Source: Acetivibrio sp964564015 (lineage in GTDB: Bacteria > Bacillota > Clostridia > Acetivibrionales > Acetivibrionaceae). From it: a stretch of 64,000 bases of DNA. Each line of letters starts with the position of its first letter. Positions within the stretch are counted from its first letter, which is position 1. The stretch spans positions 1-64,000 of the forward strand of contig CAZLZR010000012.1 in the NCBI GenBank assembly GCA_964564015.1. The letters are read 5' to 3'. Shown here piece after piece: positions 9,495 through 18,209 of this stretch. The position numbers were made by a program, and so were the translations under genes. The notes beneath the pieces were generated by a model. The model was not told the origin of the DNA and made no database searches. It saw only the letters and a program-made list of their open reading frames with translations.

Positions 9495-10025
9495 CTAATT
9501 GGTCGCCTTATCTATCTTTTTGAGTGTTATGCCATAAAGATCTCTTCTAAGTATGCTTTCTGCAACATCCTGATTTACTATTACGATGTACTCCAAAACT
9601 CCTGTAATACTGAATATTTTATTTAAACTGGCTTTCCTTTCATCAATAACAAGTTTTTTCACCGCACCATCCAGTTTAAACTCGCTCTGATCTGAAAGGC
9701 ATTCTATGGCTTTTGGTACAGCAAGCCAATACAGGCTTTGCTTCATATTTTTTACGTCGGCAAGTACCACCGGCTTGTAAAAAATATCTTTGTGGTACAT
9801 ATCAAATACCCGCTTTAATTTATCTGAAATCAAAGGTATAGGCTTTTCAATAAAATCCACATAGTCATTTTCTGCTCTTTCTTTTATATATAATTGGACA
9901 GGCAAATCGTCTAAATCTTTAAATCTACCTCTCCTAATTGTCTCCATATCAAACATCTGATGTGCTTTTACAGGTTCAACGCTATTAACTACTCGTAAAT
10001 CTTGAGAAATGACATAAAAATCCAT
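9495..10025 (-). CDS. Imm11/DUF1629-like protein
   Basis: 176 residues without signal or membrane segment. The order of segments, LISDKLKRVFD in the middle, then FYKPVVLAD, YWLAVP and a terminal VIVNQDVAESILRRDLYGI, resembles the Imm11 (DUF1629) immunity family, whose members neutralise polymorphic toxins. No partner toxin is adjacent; the Rhs protein whose tip lies outside the window is one candidate, a structural role in this locus is another. GAGGACAG precedes ATG. The family resemblance is moderate and comes from pattern reading only. Confidence 0.6.
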   Translation of the reverse strand: MDFYVISQDLRVVNSVEPVKAHQMFDMETIRRGRFKDLDDLPVQLYIKERAENDYVDFIEKPIPLISDKLKRVFDMYHKDIFYKPVVLADVKNMKQSLYWLAVPKAIECLSDQSEFKLDGAVKKLVIDERKASLNKIFSITGVLEYIVIVNQDVAESILRRDLYGITLKKIDKATN

Positions 10026-10094
10026 TTTCTGTCCTCTTTTCTCCCCATTTCATAATGAATGTTGAGATTCCACTCCTCTTATATCCTTTGTTTC

Positions 10095-10673
10095 TTACTC
10101 ATAAACAACTTCACTAGCTCCTTTATATTCTCCTACTCTTACCTCAAAAATCTCTTCCTTCAAGATCCCAGATAACTCCTCAAGCTCAGAAGCACCATGC
10201 ATTGCCTCTTTGGCAAACTCCACAATCAAATTATTGTATAATGCTGTTTCCTTAAGCTTGAACCTTTCAATATCAGGTTTTGTTATTTTGTTCAGGTAAA
10301 ACTTGCTTTTCTCCACCAATTCTGCTTCAAACTCGTCAAGGAATTTGTATGCCCAACTGACATCATACTCTTCCTGACATTCTTCCCTGTCAAAAAACCA
10401 TAGTCTATTAAATCCCTCAATCAAATATACTAATTTCCCCTCCATGATATTGGTTCTCAAAAGAGAGTAAGTAATATATCCGATTTTCCCCTTCTTTCCT
10501 CTTTCCTGCAGATCTTTTATCTTAACACATATTCTTCTGAAGGATTCAATAAAGTCATCTTTCAAAGTATTCTTATTGTTCTCATAATAACTCTTAAGCT
10601 TTTGCATTTTTGCAGAACTTTCAGCCTTCACATAATTTTCAATAAAATGCTCTAAAGCCTCTTCCCTTTTCAT
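10095..10673 (-). CDS. Hypothetical helical protein of the injection-type locus
   Basis: 192 residues, charged and mostly helical, with no signal peptide or membrane segment. I recognise no family. Noticeable parts are the aromatic stretch FNRLWFFDREECQEEYDVSW at the centre and a C-terminus ending EVRVGEYKGASEVVYE. It is the first gene after the palindrome that follows the tube gene and precedes the Imm11-like gene. Its position within an unbroken set of tail-like genes suggests a structural or loading role, but nothing in the sequence proves it. Confidence 0.6.
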   Translation of the reverse strand: MKREEALEHFIENYVKAESSAKMQKLKSYYENNKNTLKDDFIESFRRICVKIKDLQERGKKGKIGYITYSLLRTNIMEGKLVYLIEGFNRLWFFDREECQEEYDVSWAYKFLDEFEAELVEKSKFYLNKITKPDIERFKLKETALYNNLIVEFAKEAMHGASELEELSGILKEEIFEVRVGEYKGASEVVYE

Positions 10674-10715
10674 ATAAATAGTTCCCCTTCAGACAACACA
10701 ATAAGAATAACTTTC

Positions 10716-10755
10716 TTACCGGTTTAAAAGGAATAGCTGCCTTTTAAACCGGTAA
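10716..10755 (-). terminator. Perfect 16-bp inverted repeat, likely attenuating terminator
   Basis: TTACCGGTTTAAAAGG and its exact complement flank an 8-nt loop. It lies between the second tube-like gene (ends 10846) and the 192-residue gene. On the minus strand it is followed by a U-containing but imperfect tail, so it may only partly stop transcription or protect the 3' end of the tube/sheath message. Confidence 0.6.
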
Positions 10756-10845
10756 CAAAAATCAATTAAAAGGTAACAAAAATAATTACCAAAACACTCT
10801 TTACGAATAGATATCAAATCTAATCTTAAGATGCTGTCATGTTCA

Positions 10846-11277
10846 TTAAGCACCATATCCGCCTTCTATTTTTACATTTTCGATATCTTTCTTTTCCTGC
10901 TTGATAATGAGAGTAAATGTTCCGTTTCCAACATCCTCTTTGAATTCTTCAATATAATCCACAACAAAAGCTCTTGTGAATGTATATTCCCTCATTACAA
11001 GATTTGCTGAAACCTGTTGTACAACAACATTCAAGTAAGGACTCTTCTTTTCAAGTGACCATACAGCTACCTTCTTTGTTTCCTGAAGATCTGCCTCATT
11101 CTGTGTCAAAGTACCTGTAATTGTAAGGATAGCACTTACATCGTTTGATCTTGAATTCTCATCATCAGGTGTGTCTGTCTTGTAACGAACAGATGTGATT
11201 ATATCATCGCTGAGTTCAAAACCTGTGCCATATCCACCACTACCTGAAGCTGTTGTAGCTGTTAACTTAAATCCCAT
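10846..11277 (-). CDS. Tail-tube/Hcp-like protein (copy 2)
   Basis: 143 residues, nearly all beta strand by inspection. It shares a C-terminal signature with the protein at 13590-13997: FTRAFVVDYIEEF, then GTFTLIIKQEKKD. This strand pattern, the size and the position beside a sheath-like gene suggest a Hcp/phage tube-type ring subunit. Members of this group are sometimes labelled membrane-associated protease in databases, but there is no protease motif here. An AGGAGGGG ribosome site indicates high expression, as expected for a tube subunit. The structural role is inferred. Confidence 0.65.
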   Translation of the reverse strand: MGFKLTATTASGSGGYGTGFELSDDIITSVRYKTDTPDDENSRSNDVSAILTITGTLTQNEADLQETKKVAVWSLEKKSPYLNVVVQQVSANLVMREYTFTRAFVVDYIEEFKEDVGNGTFTLIIKQEKKDIENVKIEGGYGA

Positions 11278-11349
11278 AATTAAACCCCTCCTATTATATA
11301 AAGAATAATTGTATATATTAATACACCGGTATTAATATCTCTATAAATT

Positions 11350-13548
11350 TTATTTAGCCCCTGTTGCACTGGCGCTCTTTGTAATAGTAACTTCTAGATT
11401 CTTAACATTTCCATTGAATGCAAGATCTATTTGACAGAGGTTGCTCGCTTCATCGATAGTATAGTTCAAGTCATCTCCGTCTTTGACTATTGAGTTTAAG
11501 AATCTATTGTCTTTTTGCCACAAAGTCTTTTGGCTGTTTGGACTATTGCTGAAAAAGCTGATTATTTTGTCCTGTTTGAAGTCATTTGTCTGGAACCTGA
11601 GTATTCTCTCAATATATGTACTTACAAGAGTTTTATAAATGGAATCATACCCATCATCAGTCTGTGCAAGGCTTCTAGCTTTATATACACTAATACGCTT
11701 TATATCCTTACCGTCTAATTGAGCATTTTCCGAGGAAAAAACAAATCCAAAACTCTTGCTGTTTATCTCATTTTTTATATTATTAGTAAAGCCTGTTATC
11801 TCCTTGGCCATTGTAGTTACCATCCTGAGGGAGTTGTCTCCGGCCTCAATATCAAACCTTACTCCAGGATACTTCATAGTCACAGGGAACTTCATCGCCA
11901 CATCCTTGTAGCACTCTTTAATATACTCCGGACACTGGTAAGCTGAAACTATTCCGGCTGCCACGTAAGAAGCATCAACATACACGCCCTGTATCCACAA
12001 TTTCAGTATATCTTCCTTAGCACTAGAGAGCTTAACTCCGCCGCTTTCAGTCTTTTCCATCTTCACATCAATAACAACCCCTGATTTATCTTTGGGTATG
12101 ATAGTAAAGTTTGGTAAGCAAGGTATGGCAAATTCACTATAGGCTTGTCTTGTCAACAACTGGCATTTTTCTATGTACTTTTCCACACCTGCAACAGCCA
12201 TATGATTAAAGGTTGTCTCCTCATTGGCCTGGAAGTTAAAGAATATCTGAATCTTATATTTTTCAACTGCCTGAAGAAGTGCAGTAAGGGATTCCATAGT
12301 ATTCCCTTCCTTTTTTACTTCCACATTACCCTGGAACAACTTTTTTGTGACCTTTGGTTTTCCAACTGATTCCATTTCTATGGCCGGGAAAATTCCAAAC
12401 CAGATAGTGTTACTGAAATCATTCTTCTGGTTCACAGTGTTCAGGTACACATCCAGTCTTGGAAGATTGCTGCTTTTCACAGTCATATCAACCTTATTAT
12501 TGGTAACTATAAGACTTGGTCTCATTCCTCGTTTCTTGGTATTGTATTGATCAAAATACATTTTTACCCCAAGTATTTTTTCAATAAGAGGCTTGGCAGC
12601 TTTTACAAAATCATCCTTGGCCTTGGTATAAAACTCAAGATATGAATGATAGTTCTGAATTTCACGATCCACATCAACCTCGGTCTGCAATGCCGGCATA
12701 GGACAAAAAGTTCTGGCCACAAGGTCTCTTACATAAGAAGAGGGGGTGTCAGAAACATCATCATAATCACCTTGGAATATTGACACCAAACTCCCTGTCT
12801 TGTCCTGATCAATAACCATCAGAGAATTCTCATCAGGCTTTGGAGCCTCAATTATTTTTAACTCGCCGCTCTCGCCTATACTAAGCACGCCTACTTTCAG
12901 AACCGACGAATCCTGACTATCATCGGAACGACCTAAAAGTAATCTGGTTTTAATGTCTTCAATAGCAAGTGGCAACATGGCCATTACATTATTATAGTTC
13001 TGTCTTGCCTCTTCAAACTTGGTGTTGAGTTTATCACCTATATCAAGTTTCTTTGGATCTCCATCCTCTAATTCTTCATACTTGTCATAAAGATAATGAA
13101 TTTCTTTTCTGGCTTGTCTGATATCGTCCATTACTTTTTTTGGTGATATCATATCAAGGACTTTATCAAATTTGAAATCAATATTGATTATTCCCTGACT
13201 TCTCTTTGTATCAATCAGTGTAAACAACATCTTTAAGAAATCATTGTTCTGATCAAGTCTTATTTCCGTAATATAATCCTCCGGAATGGTCTCAGGCTTT
13301 TTTAAGGTATAAACTACTTCTCCTTCACCATTATCTCTAGCGTTATAAAAAGAATATACGGTAGGTGAAAATTTATCCAAAAACTCCTCAAAGCTTTTAA
13401 CCAAAAGATTCTGATTTATTTCTTTGATTTTTTCGTCCGGCAAACTGTCTATTCCTGCCACATCACCGATGAGTGTAATGAGATCCAGCTTTTCAGGATT
13501 TATCTCCTCAAACAAAATCGTCCTGTTTGTTTGGTTAATTATCTCCAT
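11350..13548 (-). CDS. Large contractile-sheath-like protein
   Basis: About 732 residues from the ATG behind TTGAGGAGG (a TTG start at 13563 is less likely). The N-terminal 200 residues are acidic and helical, including DDIRQARKEIHYLYDKYEEL. The central and C-terminal parts are mixed alpha/beta, with segments such as NTIWFGIFPAIEME, WIQGVYVDASYVAAGIVSAY and VSTYIERILRFQTND, which recall the sheath fold of TssC and phage sheaths. It lies between two tube-like genes, the classical tube/sheath neighbourhood. The size would suit a fused TssB/TssC-type subunit. No single motif is decisive; the call rests on arrangement and overall pattern. Confidence 0.6.
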   Translation of the reverse strand: MEIINQTNRTILFEEINPEKLDLITLIGDVAGIDSLPDEKIKEINQNLLVKSFEEFLDKFSPTVYSFYNARDNGEGEVVYTLKKPETIPEDYITEIRLDQNNDFLKMLFTLIDTKRSQGIINIDFKFDKVLDMISPKKVMDDIRQARKEIHYLYDKYEELEDGDPKKLDIGDKLNTKFEEARQNYNNVMAMLPLAIEDIKTRLLLGRSDDSQDSSVLKVGVLSIGESGELKIIEAPKPDENSLMVIDQDKTGSLVSIFQGDYDDVSDTPSSYVRDLVARTFCPMPALQTEVDVDREIQNYHSYLEFYTKAKDDFVKAAKPLIEKILGVKMYFDQYNTKKRGMRPSLIVTNNKVDMTVKSSNLPRLDVYLNTVNQKNDFSNTIWFGIFPAIEMESVGKPKVTKKLFQGNVEVKKEGNTMESLTALLQAVEKYKIQIFFNFQANEETTFNHMAVAGVEKYIEKCQLLTRQAYSEFAIPCLPNFTIIPKDKSGVVIDVKMEKTESGGVKLSSAKEDILKLWIQGVYVDASYVAAGIVSAYQCPEYIKECYKDVAMKFPVTMKYPGVRFDIEAGDNSLRMVTTMAKEITGFTNNIKNEINSKSFGFVFSSENAQLDGKDIKRISVYKARSLAQTDDGYDSIYKTLVSTYIERILRFQTNDFKQDKIISFFSNSPNSQKTLWQKDNRFLNSIVKDGDDLNYTIDEASNLCQIDLAFNGNVKNLEVTITKSASATGAK

Positions 13549-13589
13549 TTTTATCCTCCTCAATCTTGGTTAGGTATGACTAAAATTAA

Positions 13590-13997
13590 TTATGCCCCGC
13601 TTACATTAATCACTTCATTTTTATCCTTCTTTTGCTTTAGATAAAGCCTGAAGGTACCAACTCCCTCTTCGTTTGAATAACCTTCGGAATAATCTACAAC
13701 AAAAGCTTCCGGGAAAACAACTTTTCTTATCAATGTATTATCTTTGACCGAAGTAATCTCTACTTCAACCTTCTTATACACATCTGCTTTATTACTGTTA
13801 TCAGGCTTAATCAGTGACCATGAATAAAGACCAACTGTAGGTTCAAACTCGACATCAATTTTGCCTTTAATCTCAATAGTGTTAGCTATATCAGTGGTTC
13901 TGGCATCTGAATCATCAGAAGTATCCAGATTAAAAAACACTGAACTTATACATTTTTCAAGCTTAATACCACCAGCTATCGTCACTGTAATCGGCAT
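13590..13997 (-). CDS. Tail-tube/Hcp-like protein (copy 1)
   Basis: 135 residues of beta-strand character (SSVFFNLDTSDDSDARTTDI near the start) ending with FPEAFVVDYSEGY and GTFRLYLKQKKD, the same signature as the 143-residue protein at 10846-11277. AAAGGAGGGGAT before ATG is a very strong ribosome site. It is the first gene after the extended -10 promoter at about 14110 and precedes the sheath-like gene by about 40 nt. Two differing tube-like subunits could be a main tube and an initiator or terminator ring. The role is inferred. Confidence 0.65.
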   Translation of the reverse strand: MPITVTIAGGIKLEKCISSVFFNLDTSDDSDARTTDIANTIEIKGKIDVEFEPTVGLYSWSLIKPDNSNKADVYKKVEVEITSVKDNTLIRKVVFPEAFVVDYSEGYSNEEGVGTFRLYLKQKKDKNEVINVSGA

Positions 13998-14106
13998 TAG
14001 CGATCCCCTCCTTTACTTTCATTATCTATGTAAAGCACTTTATTAAGTTCAAATTTTATAATAACACAATGGTTTGTAATGGTATAAAATGGTTGTTTCG
14101 TTATAT

Positions 14107-14120
14107 ATTATATCACATTT
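14107..14120 (-). promoter_or_regulatory. Extended -10 promoter of the tube/sheath operon
   Basis: Read on the minus strand the sequence is AAATGTGATATAAT: TGA directly before TATAAT, an extended -10 element. No clear -35 box is seen. It lies about 110 nt upstream of the first tube-like gene. A 14-nt string differing at one base precedes the other end of the locus (26706-26719). Confidence 0.6.
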
Positions 14121-14165
14121 CTACATTTTTTTCTTAGTAAGATCTTTGTATAAACTTCTTTTTTC

Positions 14166-16397
14166 CTATTGCGCAAAAACTTGATCCAATATATCCTCAA
14201 CCGTTGCTGGTAAAATATCCCTTGCCGGCGTTGGCAGTACGTTGTTTGTCGGTGTTGGTATAATATTGTTTGTCTGCGTTGGCAGAATATTGTTTGTCGG
14301 TGTTGGAAGTATATCGCTTACAGGTGTTGGTAAAACATCATTAACTGATGCCGGCAAATTGTCATCTGTCGGTATTGGTACAATAACATTAGCCGGTGTT
14401 GGTACGACTTCTTGGGTTTCTGTTTCTATAGCCGGTTCGCCTAGTACTTCCGGATGTTTTGCCACATAGGCTTTGCTGTAAAATGTGGCACACCTTAAAT
14501 CAGGATCCCAATCCACTGTACATCCAAAGGTCTCACTTAAGAACCTTAAAGGTACTAAAGTTCTACCATTTTCAACAAAAGGTGGCACATCAATTTTCTT
14601 TTCTTGCCCATTAACATATGCCATTTCCTTATCCAAGACCATTTCCAATATATCCTTCCCTAATGTTACAGTAATCTTTCTCTCTACCGGTTCCCATTCA
14701 ACATTAGCTCCCAAGCTTTCTGCCACATACTTGACAGGAAGAAAGGTTCTTCCTCCCTTTATTATTGGAACCACATCCATATTTGTTTTCTTATTATTCA
14801 AGTAGTAAAACGGCTTTTCAATATAGAAACGTAGAACTACTTCCGGTCCAGATTCACTATCCGGAGTAGGCATTGTCTGAGGTCCCCCTGTTATATCAGG
14901 TATTATGGCGGGAGCCTCAAAGTCACTCTTTTTTAATACTATACCCGCATTTGCTAATACTGAGTAGTCAGTTACCGGATTACCGTTCAGATAAAGTTCT
15001 TGTAATTCGTGCAAATCCTTAAGTCCGGTTATATCAGATATTTTATTATCTTTAAGCATTAGAATCTCAAGACCGGACAAAGTCCCCATCATTGAAATAT
15101 CCTCTATTTTGTTTTGTCCAAGGTAAAGCTCTTTTAAATTTACCAGATTTCCCAAACTACTGATATCTGATATTTCATTATTCTGAAGAACAAGGATTTC
15201 AAGATTTAAAAGATTTTTCAACATTGAAACATCCGAAATCTTGTTTTCCATAACACTTAACTGCTTAAGCTTTACCAATTCAGCCAACGGTGATAGATCT
15301 GATATTTGATTTGAAAACAGGTCCAATTGCTCAAGATTCTTAAGATAACTGAGAGCCTGTATATTTTCTATGCTGTTCTGGTTTAATGACAGTTCCTGTA
15401 ATGATGTGAGATTTTTCAAGTTATCAATAAATTTAATATTGTTACCTGTCAGATCTAGTTCTCTTAAATTGGTCAGGTATTGTATCCCTTGCAGATCCAC
15501 AATCCCCTTGTTGGATAAGTCCAACTCGGTGACAACTTGCATATCTTCAAGTGATAATTTACCTGATGGTTTCCCTGCTTTCGCTCTTATTTCCGACTCA
15601 ATATTCCTATCATATATACCAAATTCCATATTGAAGTCCCTAAGATTGAGTTGATTATATATTGCTGCCAATGGAGAATAATCACTGATCTGATTTCCTT
15701 TCAGATAAAGTATATTCAACTTGGTTAATTCTCTTAAAGGAGTAACATCTTTTATTTTGTTATTAGACAAATCAAGATAGTTAAGATTTGAAAGACTTTG
15801 AATTCCATCAAGATCGGTAATATTCTTATTAGGAATGACTAAAGTATTAATCGGCTCAAGGTCACATTTAAAGATATCCCCTTCAGGATTACCAATATAA
15901 GATCTAACCACTTCATTCAGATACATATCTCTAAATAATACCGGTTTATAGCTCTCTACTATTACCCTGTGGGCTAATTCATTCCATGTGGCCTGTCCTC
16001 CTAGATATTCCACCAAAAATACTATTGGCACCCATATCTGTTCTTGTTGAAATATTGTCTTAACATTTGTTTTCTTTATTATACCATTGATAGTTATTTC
16101 ATTTATAATTCCTTGACTAACACTCAGTTTTATTACCCTGCCAATTTTTTTATAATTTATTATATATTCTCTCGACTGAATTCCACTAATCTCTTGTACT
16201 TCAGCTTCGTAAGCATCACTATTAACAAAGGTTTTCAACGGAACATATGTTGAGCCTCCAATTATTTGAGCACCTGGTTCAATTTCCAGAACTTGTCCGT
16301 CTATAACGACCTGAACAGCCGCTTCTTCTGAGTACCCCACAAACTGAGCAGATAACAAAACCACTAGAATAACTATAATACTTAGTACTTTTTTCAT
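14166..16397 (-). CDS. Secreted leucine-rich-repeat protein with copper-amine-oxidase-N (stalk) domains
   Basis: About 743 residues from the ATG behind GGGGGAATAGGA. Parts in order: signal peptide (1-25); a copper amine oxidase N-terminal/stalk-type domain (about 30-160, with GGSTYVPLKTFV and VWVPIVFLVEYLG-like strands); about a dozen internalin-like leucine-rich repeats of 22 residues (LSNLNYLDLSNNKIKDVTPL type); a second stalk domain (FLPVKYVAESLGANVEW, LVPLRFLSETFG); and a Pro-Thr-rich tail of PTPTNNILPT-like repeats. It is exported and probably surface bound. The LRR face should bind a ligand. It has no injection-system homology, yet lies between the kinase and the tube genes. Confidence 0.85.
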   Translation of the reverse strand: MKKVLSIIVILVVLLSAQFVGYSEEAAVQVVIDGQVLEIEPGAQIIGGSTYVPLKTFVNSDAYEAEVQEISGIQSREYIINYKKIGRVIKLSVSQGIINEITINGIIKKTNVKTIFQQEQIWVPIVFLVEYLGGQATWNELAHRVIVESYKPVLFRDMYLNEVVRSYIGNPEGDIFKCDLEPINTLVIPNKNITDLDGIQSLSNLNYLDLSNNKIKDVTPLRELTKLNILYLKGNQISDYSPLAAIYNQLNLRDFNMEFGIYDRNIESEIRAKAGKPSGKLSLEDMQVVTELDLSNKGIVDLQGIQYLTNLRELDLTGNNIKFIDNLKNLTSLQELSLNQNSIENIQALSYLKNLEQLDLFSNQISDLSPLAELVKLKQLSVMENKISDVSMLKNLLNLEILVLQNNEISDISSLGNLVNLKELYLGQNKIEDISMMGTLSGLEILMLKDNKISDITGLKDLHELQELYLNGNPVTDYSVLANAGIVLKKSDFEAPAIIPDITGGPQTMPTPDSESGPEVVLRFYIEKPFYYLNNKKTNMDVVPIIKGGRTFLPVKYVAESLGANVEWEPVERKITVTLGKDILEMVLDKEMAYVNGQEKKIDVPPFVENGRTLVPLRFLSETFGCTVDWDPDLRCATFYSKAYVAKHPEVLGEPAIETETQEVVPTPANVIVPIPTDDNLPASVNDVLPTPVSDILPTPTNNILPTQTNNIIPTPTNNVLPTPARDILPATVEDILDQVFAQ

Positions 16398-16427
16398 TCC
16401 TATTCCCCCAATCAAATATAAAAGGTC

Positions 16428-16988
16428 TTAAGTCGGTTTTACAACACCAGCTTTTGACGGCGTAGGTGTATTGGGTATCGGTGTCGGCGTCTTTGGTATT
16501 GGTGTTGGTGTTTTTGGTATTGGCGTCGGTGTCTTCGGTATCGGTGTTGGTGTTTTTGGTATTGGTGTGGGCGTCCTCGGTATCGGTGTTGGCGTCCTTG
16601 GTTTTGGTGTTGGTGTCTTTGGTTTTGGTGTCTTCGGTTTTGGTGTGGGCGTCTTCGGTTTTGGTTTAGGTGTTGGTGTTTTTTGCGGTGTGGCTGTCTC
16701 AAGTATTGGAGTCGGCGTTTGTGGAGATGGTGTTTGTGGCATCAAGGTTGGCGTGGGTATAACAGTTACCGTTGGTGTCGCTGTTTTTATAATTGTAGGT
16801 AAAATTGTTGGTGTGCTGGTTGGTTTATTTATTGTAGTACTTGAAGGAATAAATGACGGACTGCTTTCCGGTCCAGAAGAAACTGCTACAACATTAGATA
16901 TTACCTTATAGAAAATAATGACCGCTAAATAAAGAACAATAATCACTCTCAAGGCACTTAATATTGTATTGATTTTTCTATTATACAT
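16428..16988 (-). CDS. Membrane-anchored Pro-Thr-repeat protein
   Basis: About 186 residues. A short cytoplasmic N-terminus and one membrane helix (about 13-32) lead into an extracytoplasmic region made almost wholly of repeats such as TPIPKTP and KPKTPTP, without a globular domain. Such low-complexity regions act as wall-spanning spacers and are often glycosylated. It is upstream of the LRR gene in the same direction, spaced about 30 nt, so both probably form one surface unit. Start choice is uncertain (TTG at 17009 or ATG at 16988). Confidence 0.7.
   Translation of the reverse strand: MYNRKINTILSALRVIIVLYLAVIIFYKVISNVVAVSSGPESSPSFIPSSTTINKPTSTPTILPTIIKTATPTVTVIPTPTLMPQTPSPQTPTPILETATPQKTPTPKPKPKTPTPKPKTPKPKTPTPKPRTPTPIPRTPTPIPKTPTPIPKTPTPIPKTPTPIPKTPTPIPNTPTPSKAGVVKPT
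16471..16680 (-). repeat. In-frame 21-bp tandem repeats encoding TPIPKTP
   Basis: Seven-codon units repeat with small changes, first as TPIPKTP and then as KPKTPTP-type variants. The repeats are coding and keep the frame; copy number is likely to vary by slippage. Confidence 0.8.
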
Positions 16989-17089
16989 ATCAATACACCC
17001 ACTCCCCAATAATATAATATAAAAGAAAAAAGTATTGATTCAGCTCAACATTTCATTAAATATTTCTATATAGAATTATCTATTGGCAA

Positions 17090-17103
17090 ATCTTATCACA
17101 TAA
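17090..17103 (-). promoter_or_regulatory. Possible extended -10 promoter for the repeat/LRR genes
   Basis: On the minus strand TATGTGATAAGATT resembles the AAATGTGATATAAT element found before the tube operon and before the second VgrG gene. It lies about 100 nt upstream of the Pro-Thr-repeat gene, and no clear -35 box is visible. Confidence 0.4.
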
Positions 17104-17148
17104 TGTCAAAGGTGTCAATATTGCCGTTTTCTTGTCTACTCTAAGGAT

Positions 17149-18078
17149 TTAATGGTATACTTTTTCTCTTTTCCTCAAGCTTAAATATTCAAAATAAATT
17201 GCAAGTTTAAATATGAACATTGACTTAAATCTATTCCTATAATCAAGCGAAAGGTTCTTCATTATCTTTTTTGAAAAAGACTTGGAAACATCACTATTGT
17301 ACTTGGAGATATCTTCTATTTCATCTTCAATAACTCTATTTGTCGCTTTTTCAGGCACTTTACCACTTAAATAATAATACAACAAAGCAGCCATACTATA
17401 GATATCCGAATACTTACCCTGCTTTGATTTTTCGGAGTAGAATTCAAGAGGAGAATACCCCGGCGAATAAAAAATCTTCCTTTTCTGTTTAGACCTGTAA
17501 TTGTATGCGGCACCAAAATCAATAATTACAGGTTCGGATTTATTATTGATCAAAATATTTTTAGGCTTTATATCTCTGTGAAGCACACCTTTTTTGTGAA
17601 TGTAGTTTAAAGCATCGGCAATTGGGATAAAAATATTTTTGAATTCATCGGATATAAAGAATTCTTTTTCTTCCTCCATATATTCATCTAGCGTCTTACC
17701 CTCATAATACTTCATCACAATATATCCGGTATCATTCTCCGTAAAATAATCAACACATTTTGCAATGTTCTTATGTTTCAATTTTTTTAACAAAACACCC
17801 TCATTTAAAAATTGATTCAAGCCTTCATAGTATTTGTCCTTAAACGTTGGCATTTTGAATATAACAGTTCTTCCATCTGTGTCCCTTAGTACTTTGCCTT
17901 TGGGATAGTGCTCCTTTATCACACAATCCGTCCCCTCAAAAAAGTCAAATCCAAAATATACAATAGACAAGTCACTAACCCAAATGGTTCTTTTGATCTC
18001 GTATCTGCTTTTAATTATGACACCACTGCCAAGCCATGTGCCATCAGTATCCAGATCATTTTCTAACAACGAACTCAT
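17149..18078 (-). CDS. Cytosolic Ser/Thr protein kinase with atypical glycine loop
   Basis: 309 residues covering one Hanks-type kinase domain and little else. Visible parts are the ATP lysine in DCVIKEH, a helix C Glu in FLNEGVLLKKL, catalytic loop LHRDIKPKNIL, metal motif DFGAA, activation segment GYSPLEFYSE and the SDIYSMAALLYY helix. The nucleotide loop reads IWVSDLSIVYFG in place of GxGxxG, so phosphate positioning must be unusual, although all catalytic residues remain. There is no membrane helix or PASTA repeat, unlike PrkC. GGAGGG precedes ATG. Two FHA proteins and a PP2C enzyme in the same locus are probable targets or partners. Confidence 0.9.
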   Translation of the reverse strand: MSSLLENDLDTDGTWLGSGVIIKSRYEIKRTIWVSDLSIVYFGFDFFEGTDCVIKEHYPKGKVLRDTDGRTVIFKMPTFKDKYYEGLNQFLNEGVLLKKLKHKNIAKCVDYFTENDTGYIVMKYYEGKTLDEYMEEEKEFFISDEFKNIFIPIADALNYIHKKGVLHRDIKPKNILINNKSEPVIIDFGAAYNYRSKQKRKIFYSPGYSPLEFYSEKSKQGKYSDIYSMAALLYYYLSGKVPEKATNRVIEDEIEDISKYNSDVSKSFSKKIMKNLSLDYRNRFKSMFIFKLAIYFEYLSLRKREKVYH

Positions 18079-18209
18079 TTAAACCCTCCAACACACTATT
18101 TTAATACAAACTACTCATAAATATCCGAACTTTTCTTCTTATATTAATATAACATTTTTTCTTCCGTGTTTGTATTGAAATAACCAAGGCTATGAAAAAC
18201 ATAGTTTTG

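Noticed and set aside
16471..16680. Repeat block that could be taken for a CRISPR array
   Set aside because: Units are 21 bp, contiguous and in frame, with no unique spacers and no cas genes nearby.
16471..16911. Long plus-strand frame rich in Gly and Val over the Pro-Thr repeats
   Set aside because: It is the antisense reading of tandem coding repeats; the minus-strand protein has a start, a membrane helix and an operon context.
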